A program made the translations under genes and the position numbers. From CALCMJ01 sp964475415 (GTDB lineage: Bacteria; Bacteroidota; Bacteroidia; Chitinophagales; Saprospiraceae), in the NCBI GenBank assembly GCA_964475415.1, contig CAYYWZ010000007.1, positions 1-64,000 on the forward strand: a stretch of DNA of 64,000 nucleotides, given 5' to 3'. The notes beneath the pieces were generated by a model. It was not told the DNA's origin. It made no database searches and was given only the letters and a program-made list of their open reading frames with translations. Below, piece by piece: positions 57,450-64,000 of this stretch. Each line of letters opens with the position of its first letter. Within the stretch, counting starts at the first letter, position 1.

Positions 57450-58283
57450 TTATTTTTTCAAAATTGAGCCAACTATGTTTTCATTTTCTGTCACCGCATT
57501 GAATAATAAAGTAAGCGGAATTTCTCTTTGAATATTTTCCGTATTTTTTTTCAGATGTATATACTTTCCTAACTTCAATTCAGAATAAAGAGCACCTTCA
57601 CAGAATTCATCTAAGCTAGAAATACAGGTAAGTGCTTTTTCTATCTTTCCTATATCTGCATCTAAGCTTATGGAACCATTACTAATAATAATAATTCGAT
57701 CTAATAGAGAAGAAATCTCGTCTACCTGATGCGTGGAAATAAGAACTGACTGAGTAGGAACTAGGCTACCCGCTATCAGTTTACGAAACTTTTGTTTAGA
57801 AGGGATATCTAGGTGACTAGTTGGTTCGTCTAAGTATAGATATGCAGCACCACTTGCTAGTCCTAATGCAAGTAAAAACTTTTTTTTCTGTCCTTGAGAA
57901 AGATTAGACAACTTCCTTTTAATATCTATTTCGAGATAAGTAAGATTTTTATAAAAAGCCTCCCTGTCCAAGGATTTATAGAATCGCTTATACAAAGAGA
58001 AATACGCCTGTACGCTCAAGCTAGGTAGAAAAGGATTTTCTGGTAGAAAAAAAATATCCTGCAGTAGACAAACACTTCTTTTGTAGATGGGCTCTTCATC
58101 ATACAAAATAGATCCAGAAGTAGGCCGATGCATGCCTGCTAATAATCGCATCAGACTAGACTTTCCCGTTCCATTCTTTCCTAGAAGACCATATATCTTT
58201 CCTTGCTCCAATTGTAAGTTCAACTGACTAAACAAATTCTCTTTCCTCGGATATGCAAAATCTACTTGTCTAACATTAATCAT
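57450..58283 (-). CDS. ABC transporter ATP-binding protein
   Basis: 277 residues. Walker A GLLGKNGTGKSSLM, signature LSNLSQGQKKKFLLALGLA, Walker B AYLYLDEPTSHLD and switch His STHQVDE. A C-terminal extension of about 60 residues after the nucleotide-binding domain is a regulatory tail. First gene of the operon ATPase-permease-GntR, with the operator 16 bp upstream of its start. Confidence 0.88.
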   Translation of the reverse strand: MINVRQVDFAYPRKENLFSQLNLQLEQGKIYGLLGKNGTGKSSLMRLLAGMHRPTSGSILYDEEPIYKRSVCLLQDIFFLPENPFLPSLSVQAYFSLYKRFYKSLDREAFYKNLTYLEIDIKRKLSNLSQGQKKKFLLALGLASGAAYLYLDEPTSHLDIPSKQKFRKLIAGSLVPTQSVLISTHQVDEISSLLDRIIIISNGSISLDADIGKIEKALTCISSLDEFCEGALYSELKLGKYIHLKKNTENIQREIPLTLLFNAVTENENIVGSILKK

Positions 58284-58298
58284 ACTTATTGTTTTACT

Positions 58299-58316
58299 GT
58301 ATTACTATACTAATAC
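58299..58316. promoter_or_regulatory. GntR/YtrA-type operator upstream of the ABC operon
   Basis: GTATTACTATACTAATAC: arms GTATTA and TAATAC are exact inverted repeats around a TATA centre, with only the two flanking C positions unmatched. It lies 16 bp before the ATPase start codon on the minus strand. YtrA-subfamily sites are AT-rich with GT...AC ends like this. Flanking TACTGTA direct repeats (58295 and 58314) may add contacts. Confidence 0.6.
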
Positions 58317-58484
58317 TGTAAAGTACTATTTTTTATTTATATAAAGCAAGTTTTCATTACGATAAATATATTTCAACATATGCATAGCAAAATCTACCTT
58401 ATGGACATAAATAATTGTAAATCAAATATCTAGGCAAATCGCTATTATTAAATTTCTAAGATATAATGTCAAAGAGAATACAGA

Positions 58485-58553
58485 TGTAGACTGTTTGTAG
58501 GGATTATGTAGGTGATTGTAGTGAATTTGTAGAGTGCTTGTTGCCCATTGTAG
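58485..58553 (+). promoter_or_regulatory. Array of six TGTAG direct repeats, helically phased
   Basis: TGTAG occurs at 58485, 58496, 58507, 58517, 58528 and 58549, spacings 11, 11, 10, 11 and 21 bp, each on the same strand and mostly preceded by T/A-T. This places every copy on the same DNA face. Response regulators of the OmpR/PhoB type bind 11-bp-spaced direct repeats. A TTG-N20-TATTTTTG promoter starts 10 bp after the last copy. Confidence 0.75.
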
Positions 58554-58561
58554 GTAGTTAA

Positions 58562-58594
58562 TTTTGATAAAACTTCAAGTAAGTAATATTTTTG
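58562..58594 (+). promoter_or_regulatory. Promoter of transcript A
   Basis: TTTTG (58562-58566) and TATTTTTG (58587-58594, exact TAnnTTTG) with 20 bp between. Initiation is expected near 58600. Confidence 0.6.
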
Positions 58595-58597
58595 CCA

Positions 58598-58696
58598 CGT
58601 TGCGAAGCATTTAAATTACTTGTAACACTATGAAATTCAACCTCCGCTTATTAAGAGAGAATAAGGGAGCACTACTGTGCTCTCTTTTCTTTTTTA
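58598..58696 (+). ncRNA. Putative small RNA A
   Basis: About 97 nt between the promoter at 58562-58594 and the terminator at 58665-58696. No protein of believable quality: a 26-codon frame from 58630 runs through the terminator. Shares the ATTTA-AATTA block and the GGGAGC...GCTCTCTTT end with the second unit. Confidence 0.45.
58665..58696 (+). terminator. Terminator of transcript A
   Basis: GGGAGCAC / GTGCTCTC (one G-T pair) with a TACT loop, then TTTTCTTTTTT. Confidence 0.8.
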
Positions 58697-58754
58697 TACT
58701 AAACTGCTAGTTATACGTCATTTTAGAGATCTTTCTTATTGTAAATAGACTAAT

Positions 58755-58791
58755 TGTAGAGGATATGTAGAGCATGAGACGCCTTTTGTAG
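58755..58791 (+). promoter_or_regulatory. Second TGTAG array
   Basis: TGTAG at 58755, 58766 and 58787, spacings 11 and 21 bp, identical to the last three copies of the first array. A TTG box follows 11 bp after the last copy, as in the first unit (10 bp). Confidence 0.7.
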
Positions 58792-58802
58792 GCCATCAGG
58801 AC

Positions 58803-58833
58803 TTGCAACTAGCACTAGATGATTCTATATTTA
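58803..58833 (+). promoter_or_regulatory. Promoter of transcript B
   Basis: TTG (58803-58805), 20 bp, then TATATTTA (58826-58833), seven of eight consensus positions. Same spacing as promoter A. Confidence 0.5.
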
Positions 58834-58837
58834 CTTT

Positions 58838-58918
58838 GTAATAATTTAGAAATTATTCTCAATATTTTAAGGGTGTTGAAGGGAGCTCACATACAGATGT
58901 AAGCTCTCTTTGCTTTTT
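58838..58918 (+). ncRNA. Putative small RNA B
   Basis: About 80 nt from the expected start after TATATTTA to the end of the T-run. It contains no ATG-started frame of more than two codons. Block ATTTAGAAATTATTCTCAATA parallels unit A. Confidence 0.4.
58881..58918 (+). terminator. Terminator of transcript B
   Basis: GGGAGCT / AGCTCTC with an inner ACAT/ATGT stem, followed by TTTGCTTTTTT. The outer stem resembles that of terminator A. Confidence 0.8.
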
Positions 58919-58935
58919 TAGACCATTCGTTTTTA

Positions 58936-59066
58936 TACTTATTGAGCGCCATTCGTTAAAGCTTTGGCGCAGAAGTGCCGATTTATATGTAGTTTCTAGC
59001 TTTTATCCCACCAAAAATGACGTTCGTCGAGAATCTGCTTGGAAAGTCTTGTTTTTCCAAGCACTA
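58936..59066 (+). other. Structured leader before the small ORF
   Basis: Two hairpins: GCGCCA/TGGCGC (about 58946-58970) and the perfect 10-bp TGCTTGGAAA/TTTCCAAGCA with an 8-nt loop (59036-59063). Neither has a T-run. They precede the small ORF at 59139 and may form a structured 5' leader. Confidence 0.4.
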
Positions 59067-59138
59067 GTCGTAGAAGTTTGTTTTGAAGACCTTTTACCCT
59101 GATATTACAGACATATCATTCAACTAAAAACAATAATT

Positions 59139-59249
59139 ATGAAAAATACGACATGTAAAAAAACTTGGGATCATTACGGAAGATTAAGCTTTTTGATAAT
59201 TGTTACTATAGGAGTCACCTATACAACTTGCCTTAGTTTCATTCTATAG
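59139..59249 (+). CDS. Small membrane-helix peptide, 36 residues
   Basis: ATG at 59139 (in AATTATGAAAAAT), stop at 59247. Starts MKNTTCKKTWDHYGRLSFLI and continues with one hydrophobic helix ending CLSFIL. It has the basic-then-hydrophobic plan of a small membrane peptide, and a strong terminator follows 40 bp later, so it sits in its own transcription unit. No homologue is recognised. It could be a real small protein, a leader, or chance. Confidence 0.4.
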   Translation: MKNTTCKKTWDHYGRLSFLIIVTIGVTYTTCLSFIL

Positions 59250-59288
59250 ATTTAGCTGACCAATATTATGAAGATAACCCCAATCTCT

Positions 59289-59323
59289 AACAGACCTGCG
59301 TTTGCACGGGTCTGTTAATTTTT
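59289..59323 (+). terminator. Terminator after the small ORF
   Basis: AACAGACC / GGTCTGTT perfect 8-bp stem extended by TG/CG pairs, followed by AATTTTT. It can also serve the convergent beta-lactamase gene ending at 59342. Confidence 0.75.
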
Positions 59324-59341
59324 AGCTAGCTCTATACGATA

Positions 59342-60157
59342 CTATATTAACAATAGACTTTCTAAGGCTTTCATAGTAATTCGCTTTCGCTTCTCATGGT
59401 CAAAATTCTGCTCTTCCAGAGCAGTTGCAAAAAAGATTAACTCTGCCTCATATTCTATTATACCTATATACCAACTAATTCCTGACAATGACCTCCCTGT
59501 CTTTGCTATCAAATTATAATCCGCATCAGTTTCTACTCTCATCATTTTCTTACTTATAGCATACGTTCTGTGAGATACAGGTAATCGGGAGAAATAAAAT
59601 TGCTCAAGAAATCGAATCTGATCATAAGGACTGATTTTAGAATCCCCCTCTAACCAGAACATATCTATATTATCAGCTTTGACATCCATATCTCGATAAT
59701 CAAATTTTTCTAGATAAGCTATCATTCGATCAACACCTACCTGTCTAGCAATCGACTGGTAACAAGGTACACATGAATAATGGAAAGCATCTCTGAAGCT
59801 AAGGTCTTGATTCCAATTATTAACACTGTAGTTTGTACCATCCCACTCAAATATATACTCATCATCTGGAATGATTCCTAAGTCTAGAGCAATCAATGTA
59901 TGCGGAATCTTAAAAGTAGAAGCTGGAATATATCCATGCTTAGCTATTTCGTTATCATTACTATAATAGGTATCTTCTTTCAAATTGTAAATCAGAATAG
60001 AACCCTCCAAATTCTCCTCTTCTAGTAGAATCTTGAATTCCTTTTTCTCGACAAACTTAGCATCACTCCGTATAGATTCCTCTAATTTCTTTTCTGATGC
60101 AGACCTACATCCAAAGAGCACTAAGGAAAGAATAATTATCAAACTAATTCCTCTCAT
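59342..60157 (-). CDS. Class D (OXA-type) beta-lactamase, lipoprotein
   Basis: 271 residues from the ATG at 60157; a TTG 18 bp upstream is in frame but the ATG gives a clean signal with lipobox Cys17 (LVLFGC). Class D motifs are complete: S80-T-F-K83, S128-C-V130, the FWLEG segment (with the conserved Trp), K219-T-G221 and W229-Y-I-G232. The Lys of STFK would be carboxylated, and the enzyme should open penicillin-type rings in the periplasm, anchored to a membrane. A role as a penicillin sensor of the BlaR type is unlikely as no membrane helices are present. It follows the hypothetical lipoprotein gene by a single base. Confidence 0.88.
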   Translation of the reverse strand: MRGISLIIILSLVLFGCRSASEKKLEESIRSDAKFVEKKEFKILLEEENLEGSILIYNLKEDTYYSNDNEIAKHGYIPASTFKIPHTLIALDLGIIPDDEYIFEWDGTNYSVNNWNQDLSFRDAFHYSCVPCYQSIARQVGVDRMIAYLEKFDYRDMDVKADNIDMFWLEGDSKISPYDQIRFLEQFYFSRLPVSHRTYAISKKMMRVETDADYNLIAKTGRSLSGISWYIGIIEYEAELIFFATALEEQNFDHEKRKRITMKALESLLLI

Positions 60158-60158
60158 A

Positions 60159-60752
60159 CTATCTATCAAGATCAATAACTAATCCTTCTCTAGTTGTATA
60201 TTGTAAAAGACCATGCATCTGGTTATAAAATAATTGCACGATACTATCATCATCTAGAGATGTTTCATAATTAATTTCCAATACATCATTGTAATCATTA
60301 TTTCCAAAAACAATACTATTGTGAAAAACGGGAGTACCACTAAAAGGAGTAGTAAGGGAGTCATCATCATTTATACTTATAAATGAAGTGTTTCCCTCTC
60401 CTTCGCGGTTAAAAAATACGGTTATCTGAACAACCGGAACAAGATCTTGTGTACTTCCCCTCTGAACAAACTCTATAAAAGGAATATCATTAGCACCTTC
60501 ACGCAATTCCACTGTAAGTAACTCATCACAAATAAATGGCATATCGGGAGTAGTGACTTCTAGAACTCTTTCCACCGTTACTGAAAAAGCTGATCCATCG
60601 TTACCTATAAATCGCACGATATCTCCATCAAAATATGGAATAGCTTCTTTAACCTCTGGAAATATCTCAAAAGATTCCCTGCCTTTACATTCATCTTCCG
60701 AACAAGAAATAAGAAATAAAAGACTCAATGAAAAGATTATCCGGATAAACAT
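60159..60752 (-). CDS. Lipoprotein of unknown function
   Basis: 197 residues. Lipobox Cys17 (LFLISCSED), then a beta-rich, acidic protein with no family recognised. Contains CKGRE after the lipid Cys and a later single Cys (FICDE). Directly upstream of the beta-lactamase gene, so the two are an operon. The function is unknown. Confidence 0.65.
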   Translation of the reverse strand: MFIRIIFSLSLLFLISCSEDECKGRESFEIFPEVKEAIPYFDGDIVRFIGNDGSAFSVTVERVLEVTTPDMPFICDELLTVELREGANDIPFIEFVQRGSTQDLVPVVQITVFFNREGEGNTSFISINDDDSLTTPFSGTPVFHNSIVFGNNDYNDVLEINYETSLDDDSIVQLFYNQMHGLLQYTTREGLVIDLDR

Positions 60753-60774
60753 AATATATTTTTAAGCGTTTATA

Positions 60775-61221
60775 ATAAAACGAAACAAACGTGAAAAATT
60801 ACTCCTCCTAAGCTGCCTATTATCTCTTAGTTTCTATCTTATTTCCTGCAGATGTCAATCCACAGATTGCGAAGATAATGGAGACTCCATATCTCTGCAA
60901 GTTTTTGTTGATAATCAAAACTACCTCGTTACCAATAACTTTCCAATCGGTCTAATAAGAGTAAGCCTAACAAATCTAGAAAGCGGAACGGTTTCAGACT
61001 TAGTCTTTAACACTACTAATATTTCTGCTTTCGAAATTTACTTATTAGATAGAATAGACTATCGTATAGATATAGAAGGTCTAGAAGCCATTTTTCTTAG
61101 AATGAACACAAGATTAGAAAGCGAAACGGAGTGTTGTAAAAATTACAAAGCAGAAGAAGTATTTTTTAACGAAATACTAATCTGTTCCACAGATTGCGAA
61201 TTAGTAAGGATAGATTTATAG
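60775..61221 (+). CDS. Cys-rich lipoprotein-like frame without a standard start codon
   Basis: An uninterrupted frame of about 150 codons from the stop at 60763 to the TAG at 61219. It begins with a basic stretch (KRNKREK) and the hydrophobic LLLLSCLLSLSFYLISCR, a lipoprotein signal with lipobox LISC, Cys about residue 25. The mature part has several Cys residues, with STDCE both after the lipid Cys and near the C-terminus (CSTDCE), and reads like true protein. No ATG, GTG or TTG lies in frame before the signal core, only ATA at 60772 and 60775. The divergent lipoprotein starts at 60752, just 22 bp away. It is either a gene with an ATA start or one whose start was lost; position given is the ATA. 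Confidence 0.5.
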   Translation: MKRNKREKLLLLSCLLSLSFYLISCRCQSTDCEDNGDSISLQVFVDNQNYLVTNNFPIGLIRVSLTNLESGTVSDLVFNTTNISAFEIYLLDRIDYRIDIEGLEAIFLRMNTRLESETECCKNYKAEEVFFNEILICSTDCELVRIDL

Positions 61222-61236
61222 AGAAGTATGATAAAT

Positions 61237-61653
61237 TTAAGATCGATCTCCACCTGCTAACTTCCAACCTAACCAACCCATAGGGATGTATGCAATAAGA
61301 AGATCTAATACAGAAAACCACATAGGACCAGGTATCATACTTACCGCCATTATACCTCCAATTATAAAAAATGCTCCTATCCCGATTCCTATATATAAAT
61401 GATGACTTGCAGCTAGCTTCACGGCTATAAATGCACCTACCAAAGTTCCCAGAGCATGCGCTACGAAAGGCATAAGAAAATGCTTAGCCTCATAAAGATG
61501 AATATTACTCTTGATACTTTCTAAATCATTAGGATCTACTCCAGGAGGTAGAGGCACTAGAGAAGGGCTGATTATAATAATTCCCAGATTTACTAAACCA
61601 CCGATAAAAAGCCCAGCAAGAACAGCTAGAATATTTCTGATTATAGGATTCAT
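61237..61653 (-). CDS. Four-helix membrane protein, function unknown
   Basis: 138 residues from the ATG at 61653 (MNPIIRNILAVLAGLFIGG); an upstream Met 16 codons earlier gives a Lys-rich leader that is less likely. About four membrane helices with a periplasmic Pro-rich loop (VPLPPGVDPNDL). FMPFVAHALGTLVGAFIAVKLA-like sequence (LMPFVAHALGTLVGAF) is common in small Bacteroidota membrane proteins. I know of no function. Confidence 0.65.
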   Translation of the reverse strand: MNPIIRNILAVLAGLFIGGLVNLGIIIISPSLVPLPPGVDPNDLESIKSNIHLYEAKHFLMPFVAHALGTLVGAFIAVKLAASHHLYIGIGIGAFFIIGGIMAVSMIPGPMWFSVLDLLIAYIPMGWLGWKLAGGDRS

Positions 61654-61750
61654 AGTTTTTGTTAGTTTTGTTTTGAATTTACTATAGTAGTATTTTTTCA
61701 TGAAATCTGCAATATAAATTTATTAATTTAATAGGCTTAAGCAGATAATC

Positions 61751-62395
61751 TTGAAAATAATAATACCAGTAATTTACCTCTTTTCAATTTTGTTTTTATT
61801 TCCGATTTATACATCAGCACAGATCGATAATCAGTCTTGGACCTCTCTTAGTATTAGAAAACAAGTATCTTCTAATACCATCATACAAATAAAGCCTACA
61901 GAAAGAAGATTCAATAATCTTAAGGACCATCAGAATAGCTCCATAGATCTTTCTTTCCAAACTAAAATCAAAAATGGCTGGTCTTTTGGTGGTCTTGCAA
62001 GAACTTGGTTTGTTCCCAACGAAAAAATACGTCAATTCTTATGGGCAAATATAACTCACTCTTTTAATTCCGATCGTATAAAAATGAGTAACAAAGTGAG
62101 ATTACATTATGCTTTAGATATTAATGATAGAAAGGATCCTGATTTTTTAAGATGGAACTTCCAGATAGGTCCTAACTTAAAAAAGAAGGTAGAACCATTT
62201 ATAGCTATCGTCTCATTTTTCAGAATGAACGGTATTAACGATTTCCAAAGGATCAGATATGAACCTGGTCTAAAATGGAAGATAAATAAGAACTGGATTC
62301 TAAGTACTGTTTTCAGAAGAGAAACTACCCTTAACAGAAAACCAAAAATAAAGACCAACGTATATGTTGTAACCCTAGGATATTATATTCCCTAG
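61751..62395 (+). CDS. DUF2490 outer-membrane protein
   Basis: 214 residues from a TTG start. Signal peptide about 1-23 (IYTSAQ). Strands such as QTKIKNGWSFGGLARTWFVP, NKVRLHYALDI and GLKWKINKNWILSTVFRRE follow, ending TLGYYIP, which matches the DUF2490 barrel family of Bacteroidota. Function is unknown; the family occurs widely as single genes. The ORF has no ATG near the expected N-terminus, so the TTG is chosen. Confidence 0.75.
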   Translation: MKIIIPVIYLFSILFLFPIYTSAQIDNQSWTSLSIRKQVSSNTIIQIKPTERRFNNLKDHQNSSIDLSFQTKIKNGWSFGGLARTWFVPNEKIRQFLWANITHSFNSDRIKMSNKVRLHYALDINDRKDPDFLRWNFQIGPNLKKKVEPFIAIVSFFRMNGINDFQRIRYEPGLKWKINKNWILSTVFRRETTLNRKPKIKTNVYVVTLGYYIP

Positions 62396-62447
62396 ATATA
62401 GAACTTCCTTGGTGCTTACAAAATTTAACCTCAGTGTTTAATGTACT

Positions 62448-62924
62448 TTATCGTTTCAAATAAGATGAATACATCCATACCAACTTTTCTTGTTCTCTGA
62501 TATAATCACTCATAAGAGCATTTGTTCCTTCATCATTTGCATCCTCAGAAAGTCCAAGCAATTCACGTTGTATCATGATGATAGTTTTGAAGGAATTTAG
62601 AATATCTCGAACGGCAATAGTACCATCACTTACCTGCTCACTTTCTACAATTTTAGAAATCGTTCTATAGTCTGCATAGTTATGTTTAGGACTATGCCCT
62701 AAGGTTAAAATTCTTTCAGCAAGCTCATCAATCTTCAATACCAAGTCATTATATAATTCCTCAAATTTTACATGGAGTTCAAAAAACTTTTCTCCCTTGA
62801 TGTTCCAATGATATCCCCTCGTATTTTGATAAAAGATAGAGTAATTCGCTAGAAGTTCGTTTAATTTTTCTGCCAAGTGTTGTGCTTTATCTTTATCTAA
62901 GCCTATAGAATTTATATTTTCCAT
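62448..62924 (-). CDS. dps: Dps family ferritin-like protein
   Basis: 158 residues, usual Dps length. Ferroxidase-centre residues appear in NYSIFYQNTRGYHWNIKGEKFFELHVKFEELY, with the His of YHWN, the His of FFELH and acidic residues following. It forms a dodecamer that oxidises and stores iron and protects DNA from peroxide. Single gene. Confidence 0.9.
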   Translation of the reverse strand: MENINSIGLDKDKAQHLAEKLNELLANYSIFYQNTRGYHWNIKGEKFFELHVKFEELYNDLVLKIDELAERILTLGHSPKHNYADYRTISKIVESEQVSDGTIAVRDILNSFKTIIMIQRELLGLSEDANDEGTNALMSDYIREQEKLVWMYSSYLKR

Positions 62925-63051
62925 TTTATATATTTTTTTTGAAAGAAGATTCTTATTAATTCAACAAATCCATACACACGATATAGAACCACAAATAATA
63001 CCTTATTGTTCGAAATAAAGAAATATGAATTAGAACTATAGATTAAACTCC

Positions 63052-64000
63052 TTAGCTACGGATAAGTTTTACAATTTCAGCTAGGTCTACATATTTAAAA
63101 TTTTGAGCAGCCTTATTATCACCTTTAAAATTGAAACCATCTTGAGCGATCAATATCCCATTTGGGAAATTATCACCAAGATTTAAAGATAGAATTTCTA
63201 TTCCATCCGTCTCTTCTACTCCATCTACCTGTCCCGACGTCAATACAAAAGAGCTTACATATTTATCCGACTCTAGATCAAAAATCGCATAAGAGAAATT
63301 TCCCTGACTAGAAGCTATTAAATAGTGCGGTGGTAATAATGCAAGTCCTTCTAGGTCATATTTGATATTAGGATTTGCTTCCGTACTTCCAGCAAGTAAT
63401 CTTCCTTTTGTAGATCCTTCCGGCGAGGCTGAAAAAATATGGATTCCCTTTTGCTCCTCGCCTACATACAAGGATTGCGTGTCTTCATCTACTACCATAC
63501 CTTCTATCTGTGTTTCTAGTTGTAATTGTCTATCTATATCTATAGTAAGGTTACCGTCTACTGCCAGATCTATTTTCAGTTGCTTTATAAGTCCTGTCTT
63601 ACTGTTAGCAAATGCAAAAAGCTGATCATCCTTGGACTTATACAAACAAAATCCATAGGGACTAAACTCTCCTAGTCCAACAGAAAAGTCTGGCTCTGAA
63701 TTTATTTTGCCTCCTTCTCTTATTATAAAAAAACTGATGGAATTATCTGTTCTATTACTTCCAGCTAAGACATCTACTAGCTTTCCTCCTAACATTACAC
63801 CATTACGCACATCGACATTATTGATCATTCCACATGGCACATATTGCAGCTGCTTGCCACCTAAGTCATAAGCATGGATACCACTCAGTTTATTAGATCC
63901 GTAGACTACACTGTTAGATGGATCTTGCTCATTATACCATATGGCGGGATCGTCTGCTGAGTCATCATCTATATTGCTGACCTGTACAGGATCAGTCTCT
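63052..64000 (-). CDS. Beta-propeller phytase, 5' end outside the window
   Basis: The frame runs past the edge of the window; 316 codons are visible and the gene is read right to left. The upstream part inside the window reads SADDPAIWYNEQDPSNSVVYGSNKLSGIHAYDLGG, the classic start of the 3-phytase (BPP) domain, and later MVVDEDTQSLYVGEEQKGIHIF and DTDGIEI-like EETDGIEILS match the calcium-binding propeller blades. It should cleave phytate or related phosphate esters outside the inner membrane. The signal peptide is not visible. Confidence 0.8.
   Translation of the reverse strand, partial: ETDPVQVSNIDDDSADDPAIWYNEQDPSNSVVYGSNKLSGIHAYDLGGKQLQYVPCGMINNVDVRNGVMLGGKLVDVLAGSNRTDNSISFFIIREGGKINSEPDFSVGLGEFSPYGFCLYKSKDDQLFAFANSKTGLIKQLKIDLAVDGNLTIDIDRQLQLETQIEGMVVDEDTQSLYVGEEQKGIHIFSASPEGSTKGRLLAGSTEANPNIKYDLEGLALLPPHYLIASSQGNFSYAIFDLESDKYVSSFVLTSGQVDGVEETDGIEILSLNLGDNFPNGILIAQDGFNFKGDNKAAQNFKYVDLAEIVKLIRS

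Noticed and set aside
58630..58710. 26-codon frame beginning MKFNLRLLRENKG in unit A
   Set aside because: It runs through the terminator hairpin and ends after the T-run, so a full translation product would not be made.

Overview
The window looks like chromosomal DNA of a free-living, probably marine, member of the Bacteroidota. The evidence is low GC content, a SusC/SusD pair, several proteins with type IX secretion (T9SS) C-terminal sorting domains, a DUF5606 protein, a DUF5916 protein, a holB-PSP1 gene pair, and promoters of the TTG / TAnnTTTG type. A mevalonate kinase of the kind found in flavobacteria and saprospirals is present, but I would not name a family. No rRNA, tRNA, CRISPR array, prophage or insertion sequence was recognised.

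Layout. 1-1.9 kb: a PqiA-like membrane protein and a DUF5606 protein. 2.8-4.4 kb: the ruins of a secreted PL6-type polysaccharide lyase with BACON, discoidin and T9SS parts. 5.3-15.1 kb: a surface nutrient-uptake locus of SusC, SusD, a large VCBS/ASPIC-UnbV lipoprotein and a CxxCH-containing VCBS protein, with a very strong hairpin between SusD and the third gene. 15-21.6 kb: mevalonate kinase, a 51-residue membrane protein, mfd and two PH-domain membrane proteins. 21.6-22.7 kb: a repeat-rich gene-free stretch. 22.7-31.2 kb: thioredoxin, a DUF5916 outer-membrane protein, queD, a glutathione peroxidase, holB, a PSP1/RicT protein and lpdA. 31.2-31.9 kb: a tandem repeat broken by a 100-N assembly gap. 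31.9-43.6 kb: DUF502, two T9SS-sorted proteins, a TMTC-like TPR membrane protein, MscS, a glycosyltransferase, Lgt, a small barrel protein and MtaB. 43.7-46.7 kb: nitroreductase and a DtxR-family regulator with a metal ABC binding protein and ATPase but no permease. 46.8-47.3 kb: a broken T9SS fragment. 47.5-51.5 kb: a DUF4212/SSS symporter pair followed by acetyl-CoA synthetase, an acetate uptake and activation module. 51.8-58.3 kb: a B12-binding radical SAM protein, an esterase, a DedA protein, a TPR protein and an ABC/GntR operon. 58.3-59.3 kb: a gene-poor stretch with two matching regulatory arrays. 59.3-64 kb: a class D beta-lactamase lipoprotein, two other lipoprotein-like genes, a membrane protein, DUF2490, Dps and the 3' part of a beta-propeller phytase.

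The most unusual region is 58.48-58.92 kb. Two successive units each carry TGTAG direct repeats spaced by 11 and 21 bp, then a TTG-N20-TATnTTTn promoter at the same distance from the array, then a short transcript ending in a related terminator. This looks like a pair of sibling small RNAs under one response regulator. Other points are a DtxR-type operator before the metal regulator, a near-perfect palindrome before the GntR/ABC operon, a lipoprotein-like reading frame with no standard start codon 22 bp from a divergent gene, and two decayed T9SS-cargo genes.
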